Shown: positions 51,329 through 59,050 of the stretch, one piece after another
How positions within the stretch are numbered: the first letter of the stretch is position 1
Layout of the letters: each line of letters opens with the position of its first letter
NCBI GenBank assembly: GCA_016712175.1
Contig: JADJRQ010000001.1
Location: 806,001-870,000, forward strand
Direction of reading: 5' to 3'
Source of the DNA: Solirubrobacterales bacterium
GTDB taxonomy: Bacteria; Actinomycetota; Thermoleophilia; Solirubrobacterales; 70-9
Length of the DNA stretch: 64,000 nucleotides
The notes under the pieces: model-generated
What the model was told of the DNA's origin: nothing
Databases searched by the model: none
Seen by the model: only the letters and a program-made list of their open reading frames with translations
Made by a program: the position numbers and the translations under genes

Positions 51329-51985
51329 CTAATACTCCTCGATAGTCGGCTCATCCTCGTCAACGGGTCTGGGTTGCCGTCCCATACCCCGAGCGAGGAA
51401 GATACTCAACTCGTAGAGCAAAAGGAGCGGAACCATCTCGATGAGCGCCAGGATAATTATCGGCACCTGAAATACGAACCCGCCGGCGAGCAGGGTGGTC
51501 GAGAAGAACGAGTAGTACTCGCGGGCCCGCAGCTGGGTGTTGAAGTTGTTGCCGCCGAAGTTCAGGAGGAAGGTGATCGCCGCCGGCAGGATGATGAAGT
51601 AGGCGAAGACGACGCCGCAGAGGAATAGCAGCGGGATCGCGATCAGCAGTGGCATGATGGCGCTGCGCTCGCGCGGCGAAAAGGCGGGGAGGATATAGGC
51701 GAACAGCTGATAGCTGATCAGGGGCGCCGAGACGATGACCGCCGTGTAGGCACAGACCGTCACCGTGGTCATGAACGCTTCGGTCGGCGCAAGCACCAGC
51801 AGGTCCCGGTCCCCTTCCGGCAGCGGCGCCGAAGCGATGTCGAGAATCAGACTGCTTTGCCAGAAGCAGAGCGCGAAGATGAACGCGACCGCGACCAGGG
51901 TGAAGATGATGCGGGAGCGGAGCTCATCGAGGTGGTCGACGAGGCTCAGCTGCTCTTCGTGCCGGACCGGCTTCAGCTTTGCCAC
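51329..51985 (-). CDS. tatC: Twin-arginine translocase subunit TatC, missing one helix
   Basis: Only 218 residues, against about 240-260 in the family. The N-terminus is normal: HLDELRSRI and LAPTEAF, then four helices. After FVFQVPIIILAL the sequence jumps directly to IEMVPLLLLYELSIF, which is the last helix. The stretch that should lie between (end of helix 4, a cytoplasmic loop, helix 5 and the short external loop) is absent, about 35-40 residues. The reading frame is preserved. It may be an in-frame deletion, possibly at a GCTCA microhomology, or an assembly collapse. TatC recognises twin-arginine signals, and the Rieske subunit in this window has one, so loss would matter. It lies 9 bases downstream of tatA. 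Confidence 0.85.
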   Translation of the reverse strand: MAKLKPVRHEEQLSLVDHLDELRSRIIFTLVAVAFIFALCFWQSSLILDIASAPLPEGDRDLLVLAPTEAFMTTVTVCAYTAVIVSAPLISYQLFAYILPAFSPRERSAIMPLLIAIPLLFLCGVVFAYFIILPAAITFLLNFGGNNFNTQLRAREYYSFFSTTLLAGGFVFQVPIIILALIEMVPLLLLYELSIFLARGMGRQPRPVDEDEPTIEEY

Positions 51986-51994
51986 CCGGGGGAC

Positions 51995-52315
51995 CTACTC
52001 TTTGCGCTCGGGAACTACCTCAGACTCAACGGGTTCAGCCTCGGCAGCGGCCTTCTGGTTCTCGTCCTTGATGATCTCCGTCACTTGAGGCTCGGCAGGC
52101 GGTGGCGTCAGCGCGGCTGTTTCCTTCTCGTCCGGTTCGTCGTCATCGTCATCATCATCGTCATCGTCATCGCTGACCTTGTTGAGGCCGTCCCGGAACT
52201 CGTTGATTCCCTTGCCGAGCGACTTGCCGAGTTCCGGCAGGCGCTTGGGCCCGAAGACGATCAGGGCAATGATCAGGACAATCGCAATCTCTAGTGGGCC
52301 GACGTTTGGGATCAT
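51995..52315 (-). CDS. tatA: Twin-arginine translocase pore subunit TatA
   Basis: A 106-residue protein. The N-terminal single helix (about 8-22) with the FGPKRLPELGKSLGKG hinge and amphipathic helix is the TatA/TatB signature. The start MIPNVGPLEIAIVL also fits. The following region has eleven consecutive aspartates (SDDDD... EPDE), then a Pro/Glu-rich tail. TatB is the alternative. The poly-Asp run is encoded by repeated GAT/GAC codons (about 52140-52172) and is unusual. It is co-oriented with tatC and dcd. Confidence 0.88.
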   Translation of the reverse strand: MIPNVGPLEIAIVLIIALIVFGPKRLPELGKSLGKGINEFRDGLNKVSDDDDDDDDDDDEPDEKETAALTPPPAEPQVTEIIKDENQKAAAEAEPVESEVVPERKE

Positions 52316-52356
52316 GGTTGTCTAAAGGATATCCACGAGGTGCCGCCGGCCGCGGG

Positions 52357-52923
52357 TCAGTCCTTGAAATTCAGGTAATAACGCGAGGCGGTCGGTTCGT
52401 CCTGTCCCTGATACTTGGAGCCGTTTTCATCGCTTCCGTAAGGTGAATCGACTGCCTGATCCATGCGCATGAATGAGAGTTGCCCTATCGGCATTCCGTG
52501 ATAGAGGGTGATCGGCAGGTTGGCGACATTGGAAAGTTCGAGCGTGAGGTTGCCGGAGAAACCGGCGTCGACGAAACCGGCCGTCGAGTGGATCAGCAGC
52601 CCGAGACGGCCGAGCGAGCTCTTGCCTTCGAGTCGGGCGACCAGGTCGTTCGGCAGGGTGACTTTCTCCAGAGTCTGGCCGAGGACGAACTCGCCGGGAT
52701 GAAGGATGAATGCCTCATCTTCCCCGGGAGTGACCAGTTCGGTCAGGTCTTCCATCGGCTCCCGCACATCGATGAACGGGTAACGCGAATTGTTGAAGAC
52801 CCGGTACTTCGAATCGACCCGGAGATCGACACTCGAAGGCTGAACCAGATCGGCCTCGAAGGGATCGATCTTGATGCGGCCTGCTTCGATCTCTTTGCGG
52901 ATCGTTCCGTCACTGAGGACCAT
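52357..52923 (-). CDS. dcd: dCTP deaminase, bifunctional (dUMP-forming) type
   Basis: A 188-residue trimeric enzyme making dUMP directly from dCTP. DPFEADLVQPSSVDLRV, RVFNNSRYPFIDV, EGKSSLGRLGLLIHSTAG and ELSNVANLPITLY match the DCD:DUT form known from Mycobacterium, and QGQDEPTASRYY closes the C-terminus. The catalytic Glu lies in LTLELSNVA. ATG 52923 gives the usual N-terminus MVLSDGTI; upstream residues to 53007 overlap the polyprenyl synthase gene. It separates the tat genes from the quinone genes. Confidence 0.94.
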   Translation of the reverse strand: MVLSDGTIRKEIEAGRIKIDPFEADLVQPSSVDLRVDSKYRVFNNSRYPFIDVREPMEDLTELVTPGEDEAFILHPGEFVLGQTLEKVTLPNDLVARLEGKSSLGRLGLLIHSTAGFVDAGFSGNLTLELSNVANLPITLYHGMPIGQLSFMRMDQAVDSPYGSDENGSKYQGQDEPTASRYYLNFKD

Positions 52924-52981
52924 TGGCGGAGTATTCCAAAAACCCCGGTCCCGTCCCGCGCGCCTCGTTTGGCCGGCCCGG

Positions 52982-53962
52982 TCAGCTGTAGCGCAGGACG
53001 ACGCCATCGGCGATCAGTTCAAGCAGCTGCCGCTGTTCGTCGTCGAGACCAGCCGGTCCGAGACCCGCCTTGGCTTCTTCGATCATGCCCACCGCACGGG
53101 CCCTCACCTGGTCAAGCGCACCGGTCCCGGCGATGCGGTCACAGACCTCGTCGGCGCTGCCTTCGTCGAGTGCGTGAAGGTCGACTTCGAGCAGTCCGGA
53201 ATCGCTTTCGGCGGCGGCGATGAACGGCAGGGTCACCGTGCCGTCGAGCAGATCGGTGCCGCGGGCCTTGCCGGTGCGCTCGACTGGTCCGGATATGTCC
53301 AGCACGTCGTCGAGCATCTGGAAGGCCAGTCCGATCCGGTGGCCAAACTGGGAGATCACGTCCGACTGGCCCGGATTCACGGTCGAGCGGCCGAGCACAC
53401 AGGCTGCCTCGAACAGACGTCCCGTCTTTAGGCCCGAACGCTCGAAGTACTCGCCCTCGGAAAGTTTGAGGTTGAAGGCGCCGCGGCGCTGCATCAGCTC
53501 ACCGCGAGCCAGATCGACAGCAGTGCGGCTGATCTCGGTGATCGCCGCCTGGTCCCCTCCGTCGACGAGCACCCGGAAAGCCGTGGCGAAAAGCTGGTCC
53601 CCGACCGCGGTTGCCCGTCCGGGCCCGGCGCTGGCAAAAACCGTCGGTTCGCCCCGGCGGAGCGGTGCCCGGTCGAGCACGTCGTCGTGAACCAGACTCG
53701 CCATGTGAACCAGTTCGACCGAGATCCCGGCCCGCACCGCCGCGGCTCCGCCGTCGGGTCCGGCGCAGAGCAGGACCAGCATCGGTCGCATGCGCTTGCC
53801 CCCGGCCTTGAGGATGGAGATCGCATCTTCGGACAGTGCGCCACCCCGGTCGACCGCGATGGCGAGTCCGTCCTCGACGTCCTTCAACCCTTTGGTCAGC
53901 CAGGCGCCGGCAGTATCGGTGACGGCCGTGACCGGCTCGGGAGCTGAGCGCTCCGGGGTCAC
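52982..53962 (-). CDS. Polyprenyl diphosphate synthase (menaquinone side chain)
   Basis: A 326-residue trans-prenyltransferase extending isoprenoid chains. The first aspartate-rich motif is SLVHDDVLDRA, followed by RRG; the second is FQMLDDVLD. GGKRMRPMLVLL is the usual conserved N-terminal basic segment. Chain length (hepta to nona) is not certain. It overlaps menG by four bases (GTGA), so the chain is very likely for menaquinone. GTG 53962 is the start. The aromatic-acid prenyltransferase MenA is not in the window. Confidence 0.9.
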   Translation of the reverse strand: MTPERSAPEPVTAVTDTAGAWLTKGLKDVEDGLAIAVDRGGALSEDAISILKAGGKRMRPMLVLLCAGPDGGAAAVRAGISVELVHMASLVHDDVLDRAPLRRGEPTVFASAGPGRATAVGDQLFATAFRVLVDGGDQAAITEISRTAVDLARGELMQRRGAFNLKLSEGEYFERSGLKTGRLFEAACVLGRSTVNPGQSDVISQFGHRIGLAFQMLDDVLDISGPVERTGKARGTDLLDGTVTLPFIAAAESDSGLLEVDLHALDEGSADEVCDRIAGTGALDQVRARAVGMIEEAKAGLGPAGLDDEQRQLLELIADGVVLRYS

Positions 53963-54681
53963 TTGACCGCGGAGTGGAGAGCGATAATGCCGCCGGCCAT
54001 GATCGTCCAGCGAACGTGACGGAATCCGGCACCGTCCATCCTCGAGCCGAGCGTTGCGGCGTCAGGGAAACTTCGGACCGACTCCGGCAGGTACTCGTAA
54101 GCTGAGGAGTCACCGGCGACCTTGCCCAGCATAGGCACGATCCGGTCGAACCAGAGTCCGAAGAAAAGGGCCAGGGGCTGTCGGCTGGGCTGGGTGATCT
54201 CGAGGATCGCCAGGCGCCCGCCCGGCTTCAGGACCCGGTGCATCTCGGCGAGTCCGCGGTCGAGGTCGGCCAGGTTGCGGGCCCCGAAAGCGATCGTCAC
54301 CGCGTCGAACTCTTCGTCACCATAAGGCAGCTCCAGGGCGTCCGCCCATTCGAACCCGACCTGGGTGACCCCGCGTGCGGTTGCCTTTTCTTCGGCGAGC
54401 GCGAGCATCGGACGGGAGAAGTCCGCTCCGGTCACTTCACCTTCGGGTCCTGTTCGCTCGGCCAGGGCAAAGCTCAGGTCACCGGTTCCGCAGCAGAGGT
54501 CGAGCGCCTTCTGGCCATCCTCCAGACGCACTCGGTCGGCCGCCCGTTCCCGCCAGGTCTGGTCGAGCCCGGCGGTCATCACCCGGTTCATCCGGTCGTA
54601 AACACCGCTGATCCGGTCGAACATCGAGTTGACCTCGCCGGCAAACTGCTCATCGCCCCGGCGGGGAGGCGTTTCATTCAT
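53959..54681 (-). CDS. menG: Demethylmenaquinone methyltransferase
   Basis: A 240-residue UbiE/MenG enzyme catalysing the last step of menaquinone synthesis. NSMFDRISGVYDRMN is the family start, LDLCCGTGDLSFALAER the SAM motif I, and LEITQPSRQPLALF a typical late segment. The size is normal. ATG 54681 is the start. It precedes the polyprenyl synthase gene with a 4-base overlap and follows qcrC by 14 bases, placing quinone synthesis next to quinol oxidation. Confidence 0.93.
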   Translation of the reverse strand: MNETPPRRGDEQFAGEVNSMFDRISGVYDRMNRVMTAGLDQTWRERAADRVRLEDGQKALDLCCGTGDLSFALAERTGPEGEVTGADFSRPMLALAEEKATARGVTQVGFEWADALELPYGDEEFDAVTIAFGARNLADLDRGLAEMHRVLKPGGRLAILEITQPSRQPLALFFGLWFDRIVPMLGKVAGDSSAYEYLPESVRSFPDAATLGSRMDGAGFRHVRWTIMAGGIIALHSAVK

Positions 54682-54695
54682 GAAAGTTCCCCGAT

Positions 54696-55400
54696 CTAGT
54701 TGAGCGAGGCCAGGTAATCAGCCACCGCATTCAGATCTTCTTCCCCGAGACCGCGGAAGGAGGGCATGATGCCAGGACCGATCTCAACCGACTGCTTGAT
54801 CGCGGACCGCGGGATCTTCGATCCGATCTCGGTCAAGTCTGGTCCGAGGCCGCCGTGGGCCCCGTTCTCTCCGATCGCGTGGCAGGCGAGACAGCCCGAC
54901 TCGGCGACGATCGCCTTGCCTTGCTCGTACTGGGGCTTGGTTGCCAGTTCGATCTCCGACGGCGAACCAGCCGATGCTCCGAGGAGCGTCAGTTTGGCCA
55001 TGGCGATGATGATCAGGATGCCGGTGATCGTGGCGATCGGCCGCTTCCATGGGATGCGCTCGGCACCGCGGTCGTAGAAAGGCAAAGCCAGGAGCAGCAC
55101 CATGCAGATTGTCGGGATGCCGACCGTCGCGATCGGCACCAGGGCCGGCGGCTTGAGCACGCGCAGCAACTCGAACAGGAAGAAGAAGTACCACTCGGGG
55201 CGGGGCGTGTAAGTGGTGGTGGTCGGATCGGCCTTCGGACCCATCTCGGCACCGAGGACCAGCGACATGGTGATCAGGACGGCGGCGACCACGAGGAACA
55301 TCACCGAGTCCTTCATGATCGCGTAAGGGAAGAACGGCTTGCCCTTCTTCTTCAGTTGCTCGTACTCGCGGAGATATTCCTCTTTTTCGCGATTGTTCAC
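54696..55400 (-). CDS. qcrC: Cytochrome bc complex, subunit IV-cytochrome c fusion
   Basis: A 234-residue membrane protein. The N-terminal half holds about three helices and matches the C-terminal half of cytochrome b (subunit IV): TYTPRPEWYFFFLFELLR and VPIATVGIPT (about 60-100). The C-terminal half is a c-type cytochrome with heme-binding CLACH (about 172-176) and the axial Met likely in GIMPSF. This is the Bacillus-type QcrC layout, unlike the diheme c subunit of mycobacteria. It overlaps qcrB by four bases (ATGA-like) and is followed by menG. Heme attachment needs cytochrome c maturation factors not in the window. Confidence 0.9.
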   Translation of the reverse strand: MNNREKEEYLREYEQLKKKGKPFFPYAIMKDSVMFLVVAAVLITMSLVLGAEMGPKADPTTTTYTPRPEWYFFFLFELLRVLKPPALVPIATVGIPTICMVLLLALPFYDRGAERIPWKRPIATITGILIIIAMAKLTLLGASAGSPSEIELATKPQYEQGKAIVAESGCLACHAIGENGAHGGLGPDLTEIGSKIPRSAIKQSVEIGPGIMPSFRGLGEEDLNAVADYLASLN

Positions 55401-56482
55401 GAGGTTGTCTCCTCGTCGTCGGCAGGGGCTTCAGGTTCTTCAGGTGCTTCCGGCTCTTCGGGTGCGCTCTCGGCCTCGGTGACTTCGGGCCCGGCAGCGG
55501 CTTCGGGTGCCTCGGTCTTCGACTTCGCCTGGTCGGCTTCCTCGGCAACGGCTTCAACCGATCCGTTGGCGACAACGCCGTTCGAGGACACGGAAACTTC
55601 GTCCGAATCAGCTACGGCGACGCCGGCGACCACTGCCTCGGAACGCTGCGCACCCTTCGGCCGGGCGGCGCGGACCCAGGGCGGGGCGGTCGTACCGAGC
55701 TTGACCACCAGGAACAGGTGGGCGCCGATCAGGCCTCCGATCAGGCCGGGCACAACCAGCATGTGGAGGGCGTAGAACCGGGAAAGCGTGGTCGCCGAGA
55801 AGTCGGGTCCGGCTCTCAGGAAGTCGGCCAGGTACGGACCGACAACGGGGCCGGAAGCGGTGATGTTGTTGGCCACGATCGTCGCCCAGAAGGACCTCTG
55901 GTCGAACGGCAGCAGGTAGCCGGTGAGGCCCATGACCATGGTCAGGATGAGCAGGACGACGCCGATGACCCAGTTGAGCTCCCGCGGGTACTTGTAGGCA
56001 CCGAAGAAGAAGGTCCTCGCCATGTGCAGGAAGATCAGGATGATCATCAGGCTGGCGCCCCACTTGTGGAGGCCGCGCACGAACTCGCCGAGGAAGACGT
56101 CGTTGGTCAGGTGGGTGATCGAGGCGTAGGCCTGAGTGGCCGAAGGTGTGTAGTACATCGAGAGGATCACGCCGGTGATCGCCTGCATCGCGAAGATGAA
56201 CATCGTCGCCGAGCCAAGTGTGTAGAACCAGTTGGTTCCCTTGGGCACGTGACGGGACATCATCGCGGTGAAGATCCCGGTCGCGTTGGTGCGGGAATCG
56301 ACCCAGCCGGCTACATCCTTGCCGGCCTCGCCGCCGTGGTGGACAGCCAGATCCTTGTGGCCGGAGAGCTTCTCCTTGCGGGATGGCTTCGGCTCCTCGA
56401 CGACCGCGCCGTTCTCGTCGGGCGCTGCGCCGTTTCCGGCCTGGTCGGCCTTCTTCGTGCGTGAGGGGAACGGTGACTTCAT
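55397..56482 (-). CDS. qcrB: Cytochrome bc complex, cytochrome b6-like subunit
   Basis: A 361-residue protein with four core helices that carry the two b hemes. The His ligands lie in HKWGASLMIILIFLHMAR and RFYALHMLVVPGLIGGLIGAH, and LTGYLLPFDQRSFWAT is the quinol-site segment. The N-terminal 75 residues are polar and the C-terminal 75 are acidic and low-complexity (Glu/Ala/Pro), unusual for this family. The split with the following subunit IV-like gene is b6f/Bacillus-like. It is 13 bases downstream of qcrA and 4-base overlaps qcrC. Confidence 0.92.
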   Translation of the reverse strand: MKSPFPSRTKKADQAGNGAAPDENGAVVEEPKPSRKEKLSGHKDLAVHHGGEAGKDVAGWVDSRTNATGIFTAMMSRHVPKGTNWFYTLGSATMFIFAMQAITGVILSMYYTPSATQAYASITHLTNDVFLGEFVRGLHKWGASLMIILIFLHMARTFFFGAYKYPRELNWVIGVVLLILTMVMGLTGYLLPFDQRSFWATIVANNITASGPVVGPYLADFLRAGPDFSATTLSRFYALHMLVVPGLIGGLIGAHLFLVVKLGTTAPPWVRAARPKGAQRSEAVVAGVAVADSDEVSVSSNGVVANGSVEAVAEEADQAKSKTEAPEAAAGPEVTEAESAPEEPEAPEEPEAPADDEETTS

Positions 56483-56495
56483 CGCTCAGTCCTCA

Positions 56496-57170
56496 TCACG
56501 GGGGCGGGAAAGTGGATGGACGAGGGGGATACAGGTACTCCCAGATGCCGCCAGTGAATTCTCCGGGATCGCGGGTGCGGACGGCCTTGAGCTGGTTGGT
56601 CACGCTGTAGCGCGGGCCGAGCTCGATGTGGTTCTCGGTCACCCGGGTCTGGAAGCGGTCGAGTGGGCGGACCGGCGGGCCGCCGATGCGCTTGCCGATG
56701 AAGTCGTAGACGCCGCCGTGGCAGGGGCAGATGAAGTTCTCGGCGGCCTGGACGAAACGGACCGGGCAGCCGAGGTGGGCGCAACGACTCGAAATCGCGA
56801 TGTACTCGGTCGGGTCTTCGCCGTACTTCTCCGAACCCTGCCTCACGTAGGCGGTGGTCTTGCCGACCTCGCCGATTCCGAGGGTCTCGGTGAATACGAC
56901 CTGCTTGTACGTGTCCGGGACGAAGTCTTTGGTCGTGCCGACCGCCTCCCAGCGTTCCTTGCCACGTTCAAATACCGGAGCCAGGGCGAAGCCGATGGCG
57001 GGCAGCACAACTGCGGCGCCTGCGATCCCGCCGAGGGCCTGGCTGGCCACGACGAAAACCTTGCGTCGGGTCAGCGACTCACCCTCGAAGTAGCCGCGAG
57101 GCTCTGCTTCGGGCAGCTTCGTGCGGGGTCGATCCTCCGCGGAGAGGTTTTTTTCTTGCGAGTCGGGCAC
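56496..57170 (-). CDS. qcrA: Rieske [2Fe-2S] protein of the bc complex
   Basis: A 224-residue protein. The cluster ligands are in SSRCAHLGCPVRF (Cys and His) and FICPCHGGVYD, with the disulfide-forming cysteines included. The single N-terminal helix (about 37-62) is preceded by TRRKVFVVASQA, a twin-arginine-type signal, consistent with Tat-dependent insertion; tatA and a truncated tatC lie 4.5 kb away on the same strand. GPPVRPLDRFQ is the conserved Pro-loop region. It starts the qcrA-qcrB-qcrC unit. Confidence 0.93.
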   Translation of the reverse strand: MPDSQEKNLSAEDRPRTKLPEAEPRGYFEGESLTRRKVFVVASQALGGIAGAAVVLPAIGFALAPVFERGKERWEAVGTTKDFVPDTYKQVVFTETLGIGEVGKTTAYVRQGSEKYGEDPTEYIAISSRCAHLGCPVRFVQAAENFICPCHGGVYDFIGKRIGGPPVRPLDRFQTRVTENHIELGPRYSVTNQLKAVRTRDPGEFTGGIWEYLYPPRPSTFPPP

Positions 57171-57186
57171 TGGGTTCTTGAACTTC

Positions 57187-57771
57187 TCAGAGGTTTGAGG
57201 CCCCGGAGTCTATTGCCTTGCGCGCAGCTAGGAAAGCCCGCCCGAGACCATGCTCCCCGGCGGACGCCGACGACCATTCGTTCAGAGCTTCCGTCGAGCC
57301 CGGTTCGCCCCGCCGGAGGGCCTTGATCAACTCCGGGAGTGCGGGGGTTATTCCGCACGACAGAGCCAAAAGCTGGGCGAGCCAGAGGGCCTCGGCCCGA
57401 TCGGACTCCCCTGCGGCCCGGAACCCGGCCGAGATCCGGATCAAATCCGACAGAATTCCTACGGATTCGAGGTCGTCGAGGGCCGCAAGCCCGGAGATAC
57501 CGATCGCGTAGAACAGGTCACCGGCGAGCAGCTCGAGGTCGGAGTCCGCGCCCTCGAGGACCCGGGGGGTCCCGTAGTGGCAGAGGTAGCCCTCCCGCAC
57601 CGCCTCGACGACGAAGGCATATTCGGCGGGAGCGGCGGCGGTTCGGGGGCCGGAGGCAACCAGCTCACCAAGGACCGGGACTTCGGCCGGAGTGACAACG
57701 TGGGCCGACAACGGGTCGCCTTCAGAAGCGGCCCGCTCGCTCAGTGCGGTCAGTGCGGTCGCCGGGCTCAA
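57187..57771 (-). CDS. Alpha-helical protein of unknown function
   Basis: A 194-residue protein, predicted almost wholly helical, with EYAFVVEAVREGYLCHYGTPRVL and DSDLELLAGDLFYAIGISGLAAL in the middle. It has no signal peptide or membrane helix. The pattern slightly recalls helical chaperones of the TorD type or small polyprenyl-synthase partner subunits, but no motif decides. TTG 57771 overlaps the hemL stop (TTGA), and it lies 17 bases upstream of qcrA, so a role in assembly of heme-containing respiratory proteins is possible. Confidence 0.6.
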   Translation of the reverse strand: MSPATALTALSERAASEGDPLSAHVVTPAEVPVLGELVASGPRTAAAPAEYAFVVEAVREGYLCHYGTPRVLEGADSDLELLAGDLFYAIGISGLAALDDLESVGILSDLIRISAGFRAAGESDRAEALWLAQLLALSCGITPALPELIKALRRGEPGSTEALNEWSSASAGEHGLGRAFLAARKAIDSGASNL

Positions 57772-59050
57772 AGGACCTCGTCCAGCGACTGCCGGGTGGC
57801 TTCGAGGGTCTCGTCGATGGTCCCTTCGTCGTGGGCGAGCGAGACGAACCAGGCCTCGAACTGGGCCGGCGGCAGGTAGATCCCCCGGTCCAGCATCAGC
57901 CGGCAGAAAGCCGCGTGGTTGTCGAGGTTCGTACTGGTTGCGTCGGCGAAGTCGTGAACCGGCGAATCGCGGAAGAACAAGGTGACCAGTCCCGGGGCAG
58001 CCGACACCTGGAGCGGCCTGCCTTCGGAAAGCTTCCTGAGTCCCGCCTCGAGGTAGTCCGTCAACTCAGCCAGCCGCCGGTAGGCAGCGTCATCGAGCTG
58101 CTCAAGGGTTGCGAGGCCGGCGGCCACCGCCAACGGGTTGCCCGAGAGCGTTCCCGCCTGGTAGACGTCGCCGACCGGAGCGACCCGCTCCATGTACTCA
58201 CTCGGACCTCCGAAGGCGGCGGCCGGCAGGCCGCCGCCGACGATCTTGCCCATCACGGTCAGGTCCGGAGTGATTCCATAGAGCTCCTGGGCACCTCCCC
58301 GGGCAACCCGGAATCCAGTGATCACTTCGTCAAAGACCAGAAGCGCGCCGGTCTCGGAAGTCTTCTCCCTCAGGAGTTCGAGATAACCGTCGTCCGGAGG
58401 GACCAGTCCCATGTTGGCGGCAATCGGTTCGACCAGAGCGCGGCCACCTCGTGATTGTCGAGCGCGTCGATCGCTGCTTCACGGTCGTTCCACGGGATCA
58501 CCACAGTTCCGGCTGCCTGCGCGGCCGGGATGCCCGGGCCGGAGGGAGCGGCCAGGGTCGCAACTCCGGATCCCGCTTCGGCCAGGAGGCCGTCGCTGTG
58601 GCCGTGGTAACCGCCGGCGAACTTGACCAGGACTTCGCGGCCAGTCACGGCCCGGGCCAGGCGTGCGGCGCTCATCGCAGCTTCGGTGCCGGAGCTGGTC
58701 ATGCGGATCATTTCGAGTGAAGGAACCCGAGAGACGATCTCCTCGGCCAGTTCGACCTCGCCTTCCGTTGCAGCTCCAAAGGTGGTCCCGCGGGATGCCG
58801 CCTCGTTGACTGCCTCGATCACCGCGGGATTGGCGTGGCCGACGATCAGCGGACCCCAGGAGGAGATCCAGTCGATGTAGGTGTTGCCTTCTCGATCGGT
58901 TACCCGGCAGCCTTCACCGCTCTCGATGAAGATCGGGTCACGGCCGATCTGCTGCATCGCCCTTAGCGGCGAATTGACTCCGCCGGGTAGAACTCTGCGG
59001 GCACGCTGGAAGAGGTCAGTGGTTTCTGAGGAAGACCCCTCAGGCCCCAT
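57768..59050 (-). CDS. hemL: Glutamate-1-semialdehyde 2,1-aminomutase, apparent frameshift
   Basis: A PLP enzyme making 5-aminolevulinate for tetrapyrroles. The first part (to about 58437) has VLPGGVNSPLRA, GPLIVGHANP, MTSSGTEAAMSA and KFAGGYHGHSDGL. The second, read one frame over, starts at VVEPIAANMGLV and has LVFDEVITGFR and the PLP-lysine motif VMGKIVGGGLP. One base is missing near 58436; restoring it gives 427 residues, the exact family length. As a required heme-pathway gene it is likely intact in the organism. ATG 59050 overlaps the preceding gene by 11 bases. It follows hemB and the Ahb-like gene in the same operon. Confidence 0.9.
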
